From Pseudomonas sp. AKS31 (GTDB lineage: Bacteria > Pseudomonadota > Gammaproteobacteria > Pseudomonadales > Pseudomonadaceae): DNA of 64,000 bases. Both the position numbers and the translations under genes were made by a program. A model generated the notes under the pieces. It ran no database searches. It saw only the letters and a program-made list of their open reading frames with translations, and was not told where the DNA came from. Of the stretch, positions 51,658 to 59,288 are shown one piece after another; positions within the stretch are counted from its first letter, which is position 1, and each line of letters starts with the position of its first letter. The stretch spans positions 86,370-150,369 of the forward strand of contig NZ_JAMLFX010000001.1 in the NCBI RefSeq assembly GCF_023634765.1. The letters are read 5' to 3'.

Positions 51658-52050
51658 TTATTGAGCTAACAGATATTTATTAATAACATTTAGGTTTATA
51701 AATATCCGGCACCTCATTGTGGTTGAATTGTGGGTGGTTATGACTTCCTTTTCAGTGTCAATGGTAGATGGGTGGGTGTCGCCAAAATGAAAGTCCTCGA
51801 TATACTTGTCGAGAGATATCGGGGTCGAAGAGCCACTGGCGGTTACCTTGGCCGTCAATAAGTATTCCTTTATGGATGGGCGGTGAAGCATTTCAAAAAA
51901 CGGATCCTGCTGCCGGGGTTTTACGTTGAAGATGTATGTTGCCTGCTCTTCAAATGTTTGATTGGCGCTATTGGCGTCTTTAGTGGCTTGCACCATCAAT
52001 GATACCAACATGCTCTTAAGTTCTGCTTCGTCTTTTATGGTTGTGGTCAT
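51658..52050 (-). CDS. AT-rich orphan protein of unknown function
   Basis: A 130-residue soluble protein that I do not recognise. It begins MTTTIKDEAELKSM and ends VINKYLLAQ. No signal peptide or membrane segment is visible. The N-terminal 45 residues look helical and the middle is Ser/Thr-rich. Base composition is far below that of its neighbours (about 30-40% GC, with ATA and TTA codons), which suggests recent transfer. The ATG has an upstream CTGGAGT. It is supported by an uninterrupted frame and that ribosome-binding site only, so its reality is probable rather than certain. Confidence 0.6.
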   Translation of the reverse strand: MTTTIKDEAELKSMLVSLMVQATKDANSANQTFEEQATYIFNVKPRQQDPFFEMLHRPSIKEYLLTAKVTASGSSTPISLDKYIEDFHFGDTHPSTIDTEKEVITTHNSTTMRCRIFINLNVINKYLLAQ

Positions 52051-52153
52051 TTAACTGAACTCCAGTAGATTTTGGCAAAGTAAGATATCTTTCTCTGGGT
52101 TGTAATGCATGAGTTCGCGAAGAATGAAAATAAAACAGTTCGATTCCCTTCGC

Positions 52154-52173
52154 ACCTGTCAACCTTGACAGGT
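52154..52173. promoter_or_regulatory. Perfect 20-bp dyad, operator candidate upstream of the orphan gene
   Basis: ACCTGTCAA, CC, TTGACAGGT: 9-bp arms with a 2-bp centre, about 105 bp upstream of the orphan gene's start. The compact symmetric form fits a dimeric repressor site. The remaining 267-bp gap (52,051-52,317) is AT-rich and shows no gene. Confidence 0.55.
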
Positions 52174-52317
52174 TTTAAGAATATATTTCTTGTTGCTGTG
52201 CGCTTTTTGGTTGATTTCTATATAAGCATTGCTTTTATCAGCAGATGAATAATTAACGTATACGTACTGCGGCAGTATCAATCCGTGTCCGGTCAATGGC
52301 TTCAAAGTGATTTCAGG

Positions 52318-52755
52318 TTAATCTACGTGGAACAAATCCCCCTTCAACGCCACCCGCGTGACAAATACCCCCGCCCGGCACTCGTACGTATTCAAATCCT
52401 TGCGCACATGCTGGTCGTAATAGCTGACGATATTGACCACCGCATTCGCGCCGACCCGCTTGGCATCGGCCTGCAATTTGATCAGATTCGACTGCAGCAC
52501 CCACTCGCAGGAGTTGTGGTCACTCTTGTTGAAGCCATTGGTCTTCAAATCACTGACCACCCCTCGGCGTAACAACTGCTGCGTCCCCTGCGGCCCATTG
52601 CCGAGAAGATAGAATTTCACACTGCCATCCAGCCGCCCGGCGCGAATCGCATCCGACAGCACGGTTTCGAAGGGCATGTACATCAGGTTGGTGGCGTGGC
52701 TGGAGCTGGGCAGTAGCGCGAAAAGCGCAGCGGCGATCAGGGCTTTCACTTGCAT
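52318..52755 (-). CDS. Small exported protein of a family often mislabelled excinuclease
   Basis: A 145-residue protein with a Sec signal (MQVKALIAAALFALLPSSSHA). The mature domain contains LDGSVKFYLLG, KTNGFNKSDHNSC, GANAVVNIVSYY and YECRAGVFVTRVALKGD. These blocks recur in the C-terminal half of the lipoprotein at 53,519. In Pseudomonas genomes such proteins often carry the spurious name excinuclease subunit; nothing here resembles UvrA. Two Cys (SCEWV and YECRAG) are conserved between the paralogues and may form a disulfide. ATG 52755 has GGAG six bases upstream; another ATG two codons earlier is less well placed. Confidence 0.75.
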   Translation of the reverse strand: MQVKALIAAALFALLPSSSHATNLMYMPFETVLSDAIRAGRLDGSVKFYLLGNGPQGTQQLLRRGVVSDLKTNGFNKSDHNSCEWVLQSNLIKLQADAKRVGANAVVNIVSYYDQHVRKDLNTYECRAGVFVTRVALKGDLFHVD

Positions 52756-52844
52756 GGTCATCTCCTTGACGTAGCGATGAACATTCGCTGATTCAAAGAG
52801 TGTAGACACCGTACATCTGCTACAGAGAAAACAGTGTGGAGTAT

Positions 52845-52864
52845 GTGTAGCTCAAAGGCTACAC
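52845..52864. promoter_or_regulatory. Operator-like dyad of the toxin-antitoxin operon
   Basis: GTGTAGC, TCAAAG, GCTACAC: perfect 7-bp arms ending 8 bp before the toxin start. Further half-sites TGTAG (52,801) and CTACA (52,820) lie upstream at similar spacing. This fits autorepression by the antitoxin. Confidence 0.65.
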
Positions 52865-52871
52865 TTCGGCC

Positions 52872-53177
52872 ATGACTGAGATTCTTCGAAGTTCCACATT
52901 TTCCAGCTGGCTTTTAAAGTTGGCTGATAGTCGCGCCAGGATGCGTATTCAGGTGCGAATTGATCGTATGGCTGACGGAAATTTTGGCGATGTCAAAGCT
53001 ATCGGTGAAGGGCTCAGCGAAGTCAGAATTGACTATGGCCCCGGATATCGAGTCTATTTCATGCAACAAGGTCGGCAAGTGGTCATCCTCCTTTGCGGCG
53101 GAGACAAGAGCAGCCAACCCCGAGACATCAAGCAAGCCAGGCTCATCGCGGAGTCCTGGCAGGAGCAAAACCCATGA
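52872..53177 (+). CDS. Type II toxin, RelE/HigB-like (addiction module killer protein)
   Basis: A 101-residue basic protein of the RelE/ParE superfamily, Gp49/HigB-like branch. The family signature runs LSEVRIDYGPGYRVYFMQQG then ILLCGGDKSSQPRDIKQA. Members act as ribosome-dependent mRNA interferases. The gene precedes its antitoxin, the reverse of the classical order and typical of HigBA-type modules. No clear ribosome-binding site is seen, which would keep toxin translation low. Confidence 0.88.
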   Translation: MTEILRSSTFSSWLLKLADSRARMRIQVRIDRMADGNFGDVKAIGEGLSEVRIDYGPGYRVYFMQQGRQVVILLCGGDKSSQPRDIKQARLIAESWQEQNP

Positions 53178-53461
53178 CCGAAAAATTCACTCGTTGGGAC
53201 TCAGCCGAGTACCTCAAGACAGAAGAGGACATGGCTAACTATCTGGACGCCTGCATGGAGGAGGCTGGAGATGACCCGGCTTTTATCGCCAAGGCACTTG
53301 GCACCATAGCAAGAGCGCGAGGCATGACTCAGGTCGCACGTGACGCAGGGTTGTCCCGAGAGAGCCTCTACCGCGCACTATCAGGTGAAGGAAACCCCGA
53401 GTTCGGAACAATCCTGAAAGTGGTGAAGGCGTTAGGGTTGAAGTTACACGCCAGTACTTGA
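53174..53461 (+). CDS. Type II antitoxin, HigA-like with Xre-type helix-turn-helix
   Basis: A 95-residue antitoxin of the addiction-module-antidote family. The N-terminal half (FTRWDSAEYLKTEEDMANYLDA) is the toxin-neutralising part. The C-terminal half has the helix-turn-helix GMTQVARDAGLSRESLYRALSG. It overlaps the toxin gene by four bases (ATGA), so the two are co-translated. It is expected to bind the dyad at 52,845. Confidence 0.88.
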   Translation: MTEKFTRWDSAEYLKTEEDMANYLDACMEEAGDDPAFIAKALGTIARARGMTQVARDAGLSRESLYRALSGEGNPEFGTILKVVKALGLKLHAST

Positions 53462-53475
53462 TCCGGGCTGAATGA

Positions 53476-53501
53476 CAAAGGGCGCCAAATGGCGCCCTTT
53501 G
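53476..53501. terminator. Bidirectional terminator between antitoxin and lipoprotein genes
   Basis: CAAAGGGCGCC, AAAT, GGCGCCCTTTG: perfect 11-bp stem, 14 bp after the antitoxin stop and 17 bp after the lipoprotein stop on the other strand. Confidence 0.8.
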
Positions 53502-53518
53502 TCGTTTCTGCAATCCCA

Positions 53519-54322
53519 TCAATCCACGTGCGCCAGATCCCCACGCAGCGCCACGCTCGACACCACCAGCCCGGCACGGCACTGGAATTTTTCAGTGTCT
53601 TTGTACAGGTCGCGCTGGTCGACACTGGCGATGTTGATCACCGCATTGGCGTCGGCGTTCTTCGCCGCGTTCTGCAGGGTCGCCAGAGCCGATTGCAGGG
53701 CCCAGAAGCAGGCGTCTTCATCGGATTTGTTCGAGCCGTTGGTCTTGCGGCTGCTGCTCACGGTGTCGAGTTTGCGCACCTGTTTTGGCAGGGTTTCGCC
53801 GGCCAGGTAGAACTTCACGCTGCCGTCGAGCAGGCCGGCGTCGGTGGCACGTTTGACGCCTTCACGGAAGCTCAGGTACGTCGGCTCGTCGGCGCCTTGT
53901 TTGACGATGCCCAGGTCGTTGACGAACTCGATGTCCGGGTTGATCGACAGCTCTTTGAGCACGTTGTCGCGCAGGCGGTTGACCCAGCGGTTGTAGTTGC
54001 CATGGATCTTGCCGTCCTTGGCATCGAGGCCGTAGCTGCTGCGGTAGTCGATTTCAAACGAAGTCGGGGTGAACGGGATGTCGACTTCGGCGTGATGGCG
54101 ACCGCGCACGGTGATCGCCGCTTTGATCATGCCCGGACGCACCGACTGCACGACCCATTGGCGGTCGTTGAGCGCGGTGACGATCGCGCGGCTCATCTGT
54201 TGCTGGGTGAAGCCGAGGTTGGGCGAGAACTCTTCCTTGGCGTTGTAAACCGGTTTGCTGGTGCAACCGCCGAGCACAAGAACAAGTGCCAGTAGCGCGG
54301 CGATGCGGTGAAACTGAGTCAT
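53519..54322 (-). CDS. Two-domain lipoprotein at the 3' end of the aryl polyene operon
   Basis: A 267-residue protein with a lipoprotein signal (LVLGGC, Cys20). Residues about 25-145 resemble a widespread stand-alone lipoprotein family with VDIPFTPTSFEIDYRSS and IHGNYNRWVNRLRDNV. Residues about 150-267 are paralogous to the small exported protein at 52,318 (LDGSVKFYLAG, KTNGSNKSDEDAC, ANAVINIAS, CRAGLVVSSVALRGDLAHVD). It therefore looks like a fusion of two families. The gene starts 25 bp after the last ketosynthase gene on the same strand, with GGAG eight bases before ATG 54322. Its function is unknown; a role in the cell envelope is inferred from the signal. Confidence 0.8.
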   Translation of the reverse strand: MTQFHRIAALLALVLVLGGCTSKPVYNAKEEFSPNLGFTQQQMSRAIVTALNDRQWVVQSVRPGMIKAAITVRGRHHAEVDIPFTPTSFEIDYRSSYGLDAKDGKIHGNYNRWVNRLRDNVLKELSINPDIEFVNDLGIVKQGADEPTYLSFREGVKRATDAGLLDGSVKFYLAGETLPKQVRKLDTVSSSRKTNGSNKSDEDACFWALQSALATLQNAAKNADANAVINIASVDQRDLYKDTEKFQCRAGLVVSSVALRGDLAHVD

Positions 54323-54347
54323 TCCCTTCACTCCAAACGTGTTGCGG

Positions 54348-55574
54348 TCAGTGCCAGCGGCGGAAAATCAACGAGGTGTTGACGCCACCAAAAGCGAAAT
54401 TGTTGTTCATCACGTAGTCGTGATGCATCTGGCGGAATTCGCCGCGCAGGTAATCGAGCTTGCCGCAATGCGGATCGACCTCGTCGAGGTTGAACGTGTG
54501 CACGTACAGGTCGCGGTTCATCATCTCGATGCTGAACCACGACTCCAGCGCGCCGCAGGCGCCGAGGGTGTGGCCGAGGAAGCTCTTCTGCGAGCTGATC
54601 GGCATGCGTTCGCCGAACAAACTGCTGGTCGCCAGTGTTTCGGCAATGTCGCCCTGTTCTGTAGCCGTGCCGTGACCATTTACATAGCCGATGGCATCCG
54701 GGGTCAGCCCAGCGTCTTCCAGCGCCAGTTCCATGGCGCGGCGCATGGTCACTTGTTCCGGGCGGGTGGTGTGCTGGCCGTCGGCGTTGCTGCCGAAACC
54801 GACGATCTCGGCGTGGATGTGCGCACCGCGGGCGAGGGCGTGTTCCAGCTCCTCGAGCACCAGCATGCCGCCGCCTTCACCGATCACCAGACCGTCACGG
54901 CCCTTGTCGTAAGGGCGTGGGCTGGTCTGTGGGGCATCGTTTTTCAGGCTGGTGGCGTAGAGCGCGTCGAAGACCATGGCTTCGGTCGGGCACAGCTCTT
55001 CGGCGCCGCCGGCGAGCATCAGCGGCAGGCGACCGAACTTGATCGCCTCGTAGGCGTAACCGATGCCCTGGCTGCCGCTGGTGCAGGCGCTGGACGTCGG
55101 GATCAAACGACCGGTGAGGCCAAAGAAAATGCTGATATTGGCGGCGGTGGTGTGCGGCATCATCCGCACGTAGGAGTTGGCGTTGAGGCCTTCGGCCACC
55201 GAGTTGAGCAGCATGTTGCCGAACGCTTTGATCTCGTCGGTGCTGCCGGTGGACGAACCACAGGCCACGCCCATGCGCCCGTCCTTGATCGATTCATCGC
55301 CGAGCAGACCAGCGTCAGCCAGGGCTTTTTCCGCCGCGCCGACTGCCAGTCGCGACACCCGGCCCATGCTGCGCAGTTGCTTGCGGGTCCAGTGCGCGGG
55401 CACTTCGAAGTCATCGATCGGCCCGGCCAGACGCGTGTTGAGTTCGCTGAAGCGATCCCACTCGTCCATGCGGCGGATGCCGCTGCGGTTGGCCGCGAAG
55501 TTGCCGGCAATGGTCTCCCAGTCGCTGCCCAGCGAAGTGATGCCGGCCATGCCGGTGACGACGACGCGCTTCAT
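54348..55574 (-). CDS. Beta-ketoacyl-ACP synthase, aryl polyene type (ApeR-like)
   Basis: A 408-residue FabF-type condensing enzyme. The catalytic triad is complete: Cys in SSACTSGSQGI, His in NGHGTATEQGD and His in LGHTLGACGALE. ATG 55574 has GGAGG nine bases upstream; a GTG two codons earlier is less well spaced. The start overlaps the ketoreductase stop by one base. In E. coli the order KS-dehydratase-ketoreductase-KS is apeO-P-Q-R, so this is the ApeR position. Confidence 0.9.
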   Translation of the reverse strand: MKRVVVTGMAGITSLGSDWETIAGNFAANRSGIRRMDEWDRFSELNTRLAGPIDDFEVPAHWTRKQLRSMGRVSRLAVGAAEKALADAGLLGDESIKDGRMGVACGSSTGSTDEIKAFGNMLLNSVAEGLNANSYVRMMPHTTAANISIFFGLTGRLIPTSSACTSGSQGIGYAYEAIKFGRLPLMLAGGAEELCPTEAMVFDALYATSLKNDAPQTSPRPYDKGRDGLVIGEGGGMLVLEELEHALARGAHIHAEIVGFGSNADGQHTTRPEQVTMRRAMELALEDAGLTPDAIGYVNGHGTATEQGDIAETLATSSLFGERMPISSQKSFLGHTLGACGALESWFSIEMMNRDLYVHTFNLDEVDPHCGKLDYLRGEFRQMHHDYVMNNNFAFGGVNTSLIFRRWH

Positions 55575-56302
55575 CAGCACAAGCCTCCGTTGACCGCCAG
55601 AACCTGGCGGGTGATGTACGAGGCTTCCGCCGACATCAGGAAATTCACCGCAGCGGCCACCTCTTGCGGGGTGCCCATGCGTTGCGCGGGGATCATTTTC
55701 ATCAATTCTTCCACCGGCACGTTTTCATCGAGCATCGCCGTGTCGATCAGGCCCGGTGCGACGCAGTTAACCGTGATTTTGCGCTTGCCCAGCTCGATCG
55801 CCAACGCCTTTGCCGCGCCGATCACGCCGGCCTTGGAGGCGCTGTAGTTGACCTGGCCACGGTTGCCGATCAGTCCCGACACCGAAGTGATGCAGACAAT
55901 GCGACCGGCGGCGCGGCGGCGGATCATCGGCATCATCACCGGGTGCAGCACGTTGTAGAAACCGTCGAGGTTGGTGCGCAAAACCACGTCCCAATCGTCG
56001 TCGCTCAGCGCTGGAAACGCGCCGTCGCGGGTCAGCCCGGCGTTGAGCACCACGCCGTAATAGGCGCCGTGGCTTTCGACGTCGGCTTCAAGAATGGTTT
56101 TGCAGGTTTCCCGGTCGGCAACGTCGAATTGCAGAATCCGCGCCTGCCGCCCCAAGGCTTCGATTTCAGCCTGAACGGCTTGCGCTTCGGCCACACCGCT
56201 GCGGCAATGCAGGACGATATCGTGCCCGGCTTGTGCCAGGCGCAAGGCAATGGCGCGGCCGATGCCACGGCTGGAGCCGGTGACCAGTACGGATTCAGTC
56301 AT
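55574..56302 (-). CDS. 3-oxoacyl-ACP reductase, aryl polyene type (ApeQ-like)
   Basis: A 242-residue short-chain dehydrogenase of the FabG family. The cofactor loop is VTGSSRGIGRAI, with the catalytic Ser in TSVSGLIGNRG and YSASK for the Tyr-Lys pair. It reduces the beta-keto group during polyene chain extension. ATG 56302 was chosen from the conserved N-terminus. It overlaps the dehydratase gene by eight bases and the following ketosynthase by one. Confidence 0.92.
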   Translation of the reverse strand: MTESVLVTGSSRGIGRAIALRLAQAGHDIVLHCRSGVAEAQAVQAEIEALGRQARILQFDVADRETCKTILEADVESHGAYYGVVLNAGLTRDGAFPALSDDDWDVVLRTNLDGFYNVLHPVMMPMIRRRAAGRIVCITSVSGLIGNRGQVNYSASKAGVIGAAKALAIELGKRKITVNCVAPGLIDTAMLDENVPVEELMKMIPAQRMGTPQEVAAAVNFLMSAEASYITRQVLAVNGGLC

Positions 56303-56759
56303 CGTTCGACTCCTGTGTCTGTTGCAGATATTGATTGACCTGAGGCGGACGGAACACATTCAGACGCGCGCTGGCGTGAATGCCGGCGCCGTTGATATGG
56401 CATTCGAAAACGCCCATGCCGTTGTCGTCTTCCAGCGAGCGCAGGCCATGGATGGTCAGCTCGCTGCCGGCGGGAAAGGCTTCGACATTGCACTCAAACT
56501 TGCGCGTACCGAGCAGAAAGCCCAGCTCCACCGGATTGCCTTTCTGCCGCGCGTGGCACCCGGCAAACGCGGCGACGCTTTGCGCCATCAGCTCGATGCC
56601 GACCCAGGCCGGCAGGCTGCCGTCGGGCAGATTGAACAGGCCATCAGGCTTGACCGTGAGGCGGGTGTAAATCTGCTCGTCGTCAAAGCTCGTGATGCTG
56701 TCGATCAGAATCATGTCGCCCGCATGGGGCAGTAGTTCGGCGAGCGGCCAATCAGTCAT
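56295..56759 (-). CDS. 3-hydroxyacyl-ACP dehydratase, hotdog fold (ApeP-like)
   Basis: A 154-residue hotdog-fold protein. LLPHAGDMILIDSI and WVGIELMAQSVAAFAG are typical of the aryl-polyene dehydratase subunits. In E. coli ApeP works as a heterodimer with ApeI; the partner gene is not in the window and may lie beyond its right edge. It starts at ATG 56759, overlapping the upstream ketosynthase by four bases. Confidence 0.87.
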   Translation of the reverse strand: MTDWPLAELLPHAGDMILIDSITSFDDEQIYTRLTVKPDGLFNLPDGSLPAWVGIELMAQSVAAFAGCHARQKGNPVELGFLLGTRKFECNVEAFPAGSELTIHGLRSLEDDNGMGVFECHINGAGIHASARLNVFRPPQVNQYLQQTQESNDD

Positions 56760-57952
56760 GGGGCGTCTCCGATAATCAGGCTGACGTTGTTGCCGCCGAA
56801 GGCAAACGAGTTGCTCATCAGGTAGCGGGGTGCAATGGACGTCAGGCGCTCGCTCGTGGTCACCCACTGCAGTGGCGGCAGCGCGGGATCGGCCTGCGCA
56901 TCCCAGACGTGCGGCGGCAAGGCGTGATCTGGATTGTCGGCGCTCAGGCTCAGCCAGCAGAACGCCGCCTCCAGCGCGCCGGCCGCGCCGAGGGTGTGGC
57001 CGGTCATCGGTTTGGTCGACGAGCAGGCCACGCCCTCAGGGAATAGCGTGGCAACCGCCAGACTTTCCATGGCGTCGTTGTGTTGGGTAGCGGTGCCGTG
57101 CAGGTTCAGGTAGCTGATCTGCGCTGCTTGCAGATGAGCGCGGTTCAAGGCTTTCTGCATCGCTTGCAAGGCACCGCGCCCGGTCGGCTCAGGGGCGGAA
57201 ATGTGATGGGCGTCGGAGCTGGCGCCGGCGCCGAGCAAGGCAATGGTCGGGCCGTCGCCGGGTTGCTTGCTCATGACGAACAGCACCGCAGCTTCACCGA
57301 TGTTGATGCCGCTGCGGTTGGCCGAGAATGGATTGCAGCGCTCGTCGGACATCGCTTCAAGTGACGAGAAACCGTTGAGGGTCAGTTTGCACAGGCTGTC
57401 GACGCCGCCACACAGCACCGCGTCGCACAGGCCCAGATCGAGCAAACGCTGAGCGCTCATCAGTGCCCGGGCGCTGGAGGTGCACGCCGTGGAAATCACA
57501 TACGCCGGGCCGCTCAGTTGCAGCCAGTCGGCGAGGAAATTGGCCGGTGCGCCGAGTTCCTGTTGACGATAATCGTATTCCGCCGGGAACTCCTGCTCGC
57601 GAATATAGTGCGCCAGACCACGGCTGGCCTCGTCGATGCCCGAAGTGCTGGTGCCGAGGACCACGCCGATGCGCTCACGGCCGAAGGTCTGGATCGCTTG
57701 ATCGATGTCATCGCGAATCTGCAACGCCGCTTCCAGCAGCAACTGATTGTTGCGGCTGCGTTGATCGACGAGTTCTGCCGGGATCGGCGCCAGCTCACCG
57801 CGGACGGCAGCGACGGGCAACTCACGCTCCGCCACCCAGCCGGACTCGGGGCGCATACCCGAGCAGTCGCCGGCGAACAGGTTGCGCGCAACGGTTTGTT
57901 TATCGCGGCCCAGTGCGCAGATCACGCCGAGGGCATTCAGGTAAGCGGTCAT
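56756..57952 (-). CDS. Beta-ketoacyl-ACP synthase, aryl polyene type (ApeO-like)
   Basis: A 398-residue condensing enzyme with a complete triad: Cys in STACTSSARAL, His in NLHGTATQHND and His in TGHTLGAAGALE. In E. coli ApeO pairs with the chain-length factor ApeC; no such gene is visible here, so it would have to lie outside the window. It overlaps the upstream lipoprotein and the downstream dehydratase by four bases each. Confidence 0.9.
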   Translation of the reverse strand: MTAYLNALGVICALGRDKQTVARNLFAGDCSGMRPESGWVAERELPVAAVRGELAPIPAELVDQRSRNNQLLLEAALQIRDDIDQAIQTFGRERIGVVLGTSTSGIDEASRGLAHYIREQEFPAEYDYRQQELGAPANFLADWLQLSGPAYVISTACTSSARALMSAQRLLDLGLCDAVLCGGVDSLCKLTLNGFSSLEAMSDERCNPFSANRSGINIGEAAVLFVMSKQPGDGPTIALLGAGASSDAHHISAPEPTGRGALQAMQKALNRAHLQAAQISYLNLHGTATQHNDAMESLAVATLFPEGVACSSTKPMTGHTLGAAGALEAAFCWLSLSADNPDHALPPHVWDAQADPALPPLQWVTTSERLTSIAPRYLMSNSFAFGGNNVSLIIGDAP

Positions 57953-58440
57953 GGCGTTGGTTCATCCAACGGAGAAACGCGATAGTGCGGGCCTTGGGGC
58001 AGGTTCAATTCGAAGCTCAACGGTTGTGAATAACGGATATCCCAGCGTGTCGGCAGGGAGCGTTGCTGGCCCTGTTGCAGCGCGGCGGGGTAATTGCGCT
58101 GCAACTCGCCGGACGGGGTCAGGGCGAACAACAGCGCGGCAAACAATTCCCGGGCTTCCGGGTTCGGTGGCAGCAGCCCATCGGCCTGCCAGTGGCCGTC
58201 GATCAGTTGCTGACGCGCCTGGGGAATGCCCAGCGGATCCATCATCGACCAGCGAATGCCTGGGCCTTCGCGCTGGATCACCAGCAACCAGTCCTGACGT
58301 TGTTCGGCTTGCTGGCGTTCGATGTGCAATTGCAGCGGCAGGGGCAGCGTCGGGTTGCCTGCCGGTAGCGGCGCCTGGCTGGCGCAGGCACTTAACAAAA
58401 GCATCAAGCCGACCACAAAAAGTCGCCACACCGCGGACAC
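57949..58440 (-). CDS. DUF3261-type lipoprotein of the aryl polyene cluster (start uncertain)
   Basis: A 163-residue lipoprotein if started at GTG 58440, giving the signal MSAVWRLFVVGLMLLLSAC with Cys19. The mature part (LHIERQQAEQRQDWLLVIQREGPGIRWSMMDPLGIPQARQQ) matches the DUF3261 proteins found in aryl polyene clusters, which are probably envelope carriers. No ribosome-binding site precedes this GTG. The frame stays open up to ATG 58563, which overlaps the methyltransferase stop as TGATG. A REP pair (58,441-58,530, exactly 30 codons) lies between the two possible starts. Either translation begins at 58563 and reads through the repeat, or it restarts at the GTG. Confidence 0.75.
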   Translation of the reverse strand: MSAVWRLFVVGLMLLLSACASQAPLPAGNPTLPLPLQLHIERQQAEQRQDWLLVIQREGPGIRWSMMDPLGIPQARQQLIDGHWQADGLLPPNPEARELFAALLFALTPSGELQRNYPAALQQGQQRSLPTRWDIRYSQPLSFELNLPQGPHYRVSPLDEPTP

Positions 58441-58530
58441 TGTGGGAGCTGGCTTGCCAGCGATGGCGTTGGCACATCCGGCACTGATGCAAGCTGATCC
58501 ACCGCTATCGCTGGCAAGCCAGCTCCCACA
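58441..58530. repeat. REP pair, GGGAGCTGGC family, in frame at the start of the DUF3261 gene
   Basis: TGTGGGAGCTGGCTTGCCAG CGAT at the left and its inverse at the right, with about 42 bp between. It is 90 bp long and free of stop codons in the minus-strand frame that joins ATG 58563 to the lipoprotein. Confidence 0.85.
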
Positions 58531-58562
58531 GGGTTCTACGTGTGCAGGTCGAAAGGGGGACA

Positions 58563-59288
58563 TCAGATGGCACCTTCAAGCGGTTTACGTGCGACAACGT
58601 TCACCAACGTCTCTTCGCGCTCACCAAATGGCTTCGGCTTACGCAAGCCAAACCGCTCCAGCAAACCAAAATCCTTCGAGCGGCTCCACCACAGATAAGG
58701 GTATGAGACATTCTTCTCGGCAAACTCGAAACCCTGCCCGCGAATCATCTGCAGATACTGCGCCGCACTCTTCTGCACATGCATCGGATGGCGGAACAGC
58801 CAGCGAATCACCCACGTATCAATGTAAGCCTCGGTGGATTCGGCGAACAGCAGATAGCCACCCGGTTTCAGCACCCGATAAAACTCGGCGAGGGCCTTTT
58901 CCTGCTCGACCAGATGGTGGAACGTCTGGTGACAGAACAGCAGATCAACACTGGCGTCCGGCACATTGAGCGTCGCGCAATCACTGCCGATCAGCTCTAC
59001 ATCAAGGCCCAGACGCGTCGCTTCTTCAGCGCTCAACTCCAGGCTGTGCGGATCGGCGTCAACGCCGATCAAACGCTGTGGCGCGAAGGTCTGGCGCAGA
59101 TGACCGAACGACTTGCCCTGTCCGCAACCGGCGTCCAGCAACACCGGATGTTCCGGCAGTGCTTCACTGAACAAGCCACGCAAATCATTGATTGCCACGC
59201 GCAACACATGGTGCTGCCAGGTGTGGCTGCGCAGGAACCAGAGACCGAAGCGGGTTTCCTCGACGTAGCTGTCGCTCAAGTAATTCAT
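58563..59288 (-). CDS. Class I SAM-dependent methyltransferase, aryl polyene cluster
   Basis: A 241-residue methyltransferase. Motif I is VLLDAGCGQGKSFGHL, the acidic loop GVDADPHSLELS, and motif II/III region DLLFCHQTFHHLVEQEKALAEFYRVLKPGGYLLF. It probably methylates the aryl head or a hydroxyl of the polyene; the target is inferred from cluster context only. It overlaps the FAD oxidoreductase by four bases. Confidence 0.87.
   Translation of the reverse strand: MNYLSDSYVEETRFGLWFLRSHTWQHHVLRVAINDLRGLFSEALPEHPVLLDAGCGQGKSFGHLRQTFAPQRLIGVDADPHSLELSAEEATRLGLDVELIGSDCATLNVPDASVDLLFCHQTFHHLVEQEKALAEFYRVLKPGGYLLFAESTEAYIDTWVIRWLFRHPMHVQKSAAQYLQMIRGQGFEFAEKNVSYPYLWWSRSKDFGLLERFGLRKPKPFGEREETLVNVVARKPLEGAI

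Noticed and set aside
52318..52755. Excinuclease annotation for the small exported protein
   Set aside because: It has a signal peptide, only about 124 mature residues, and no Walker, ABC signature or zinc motifs.
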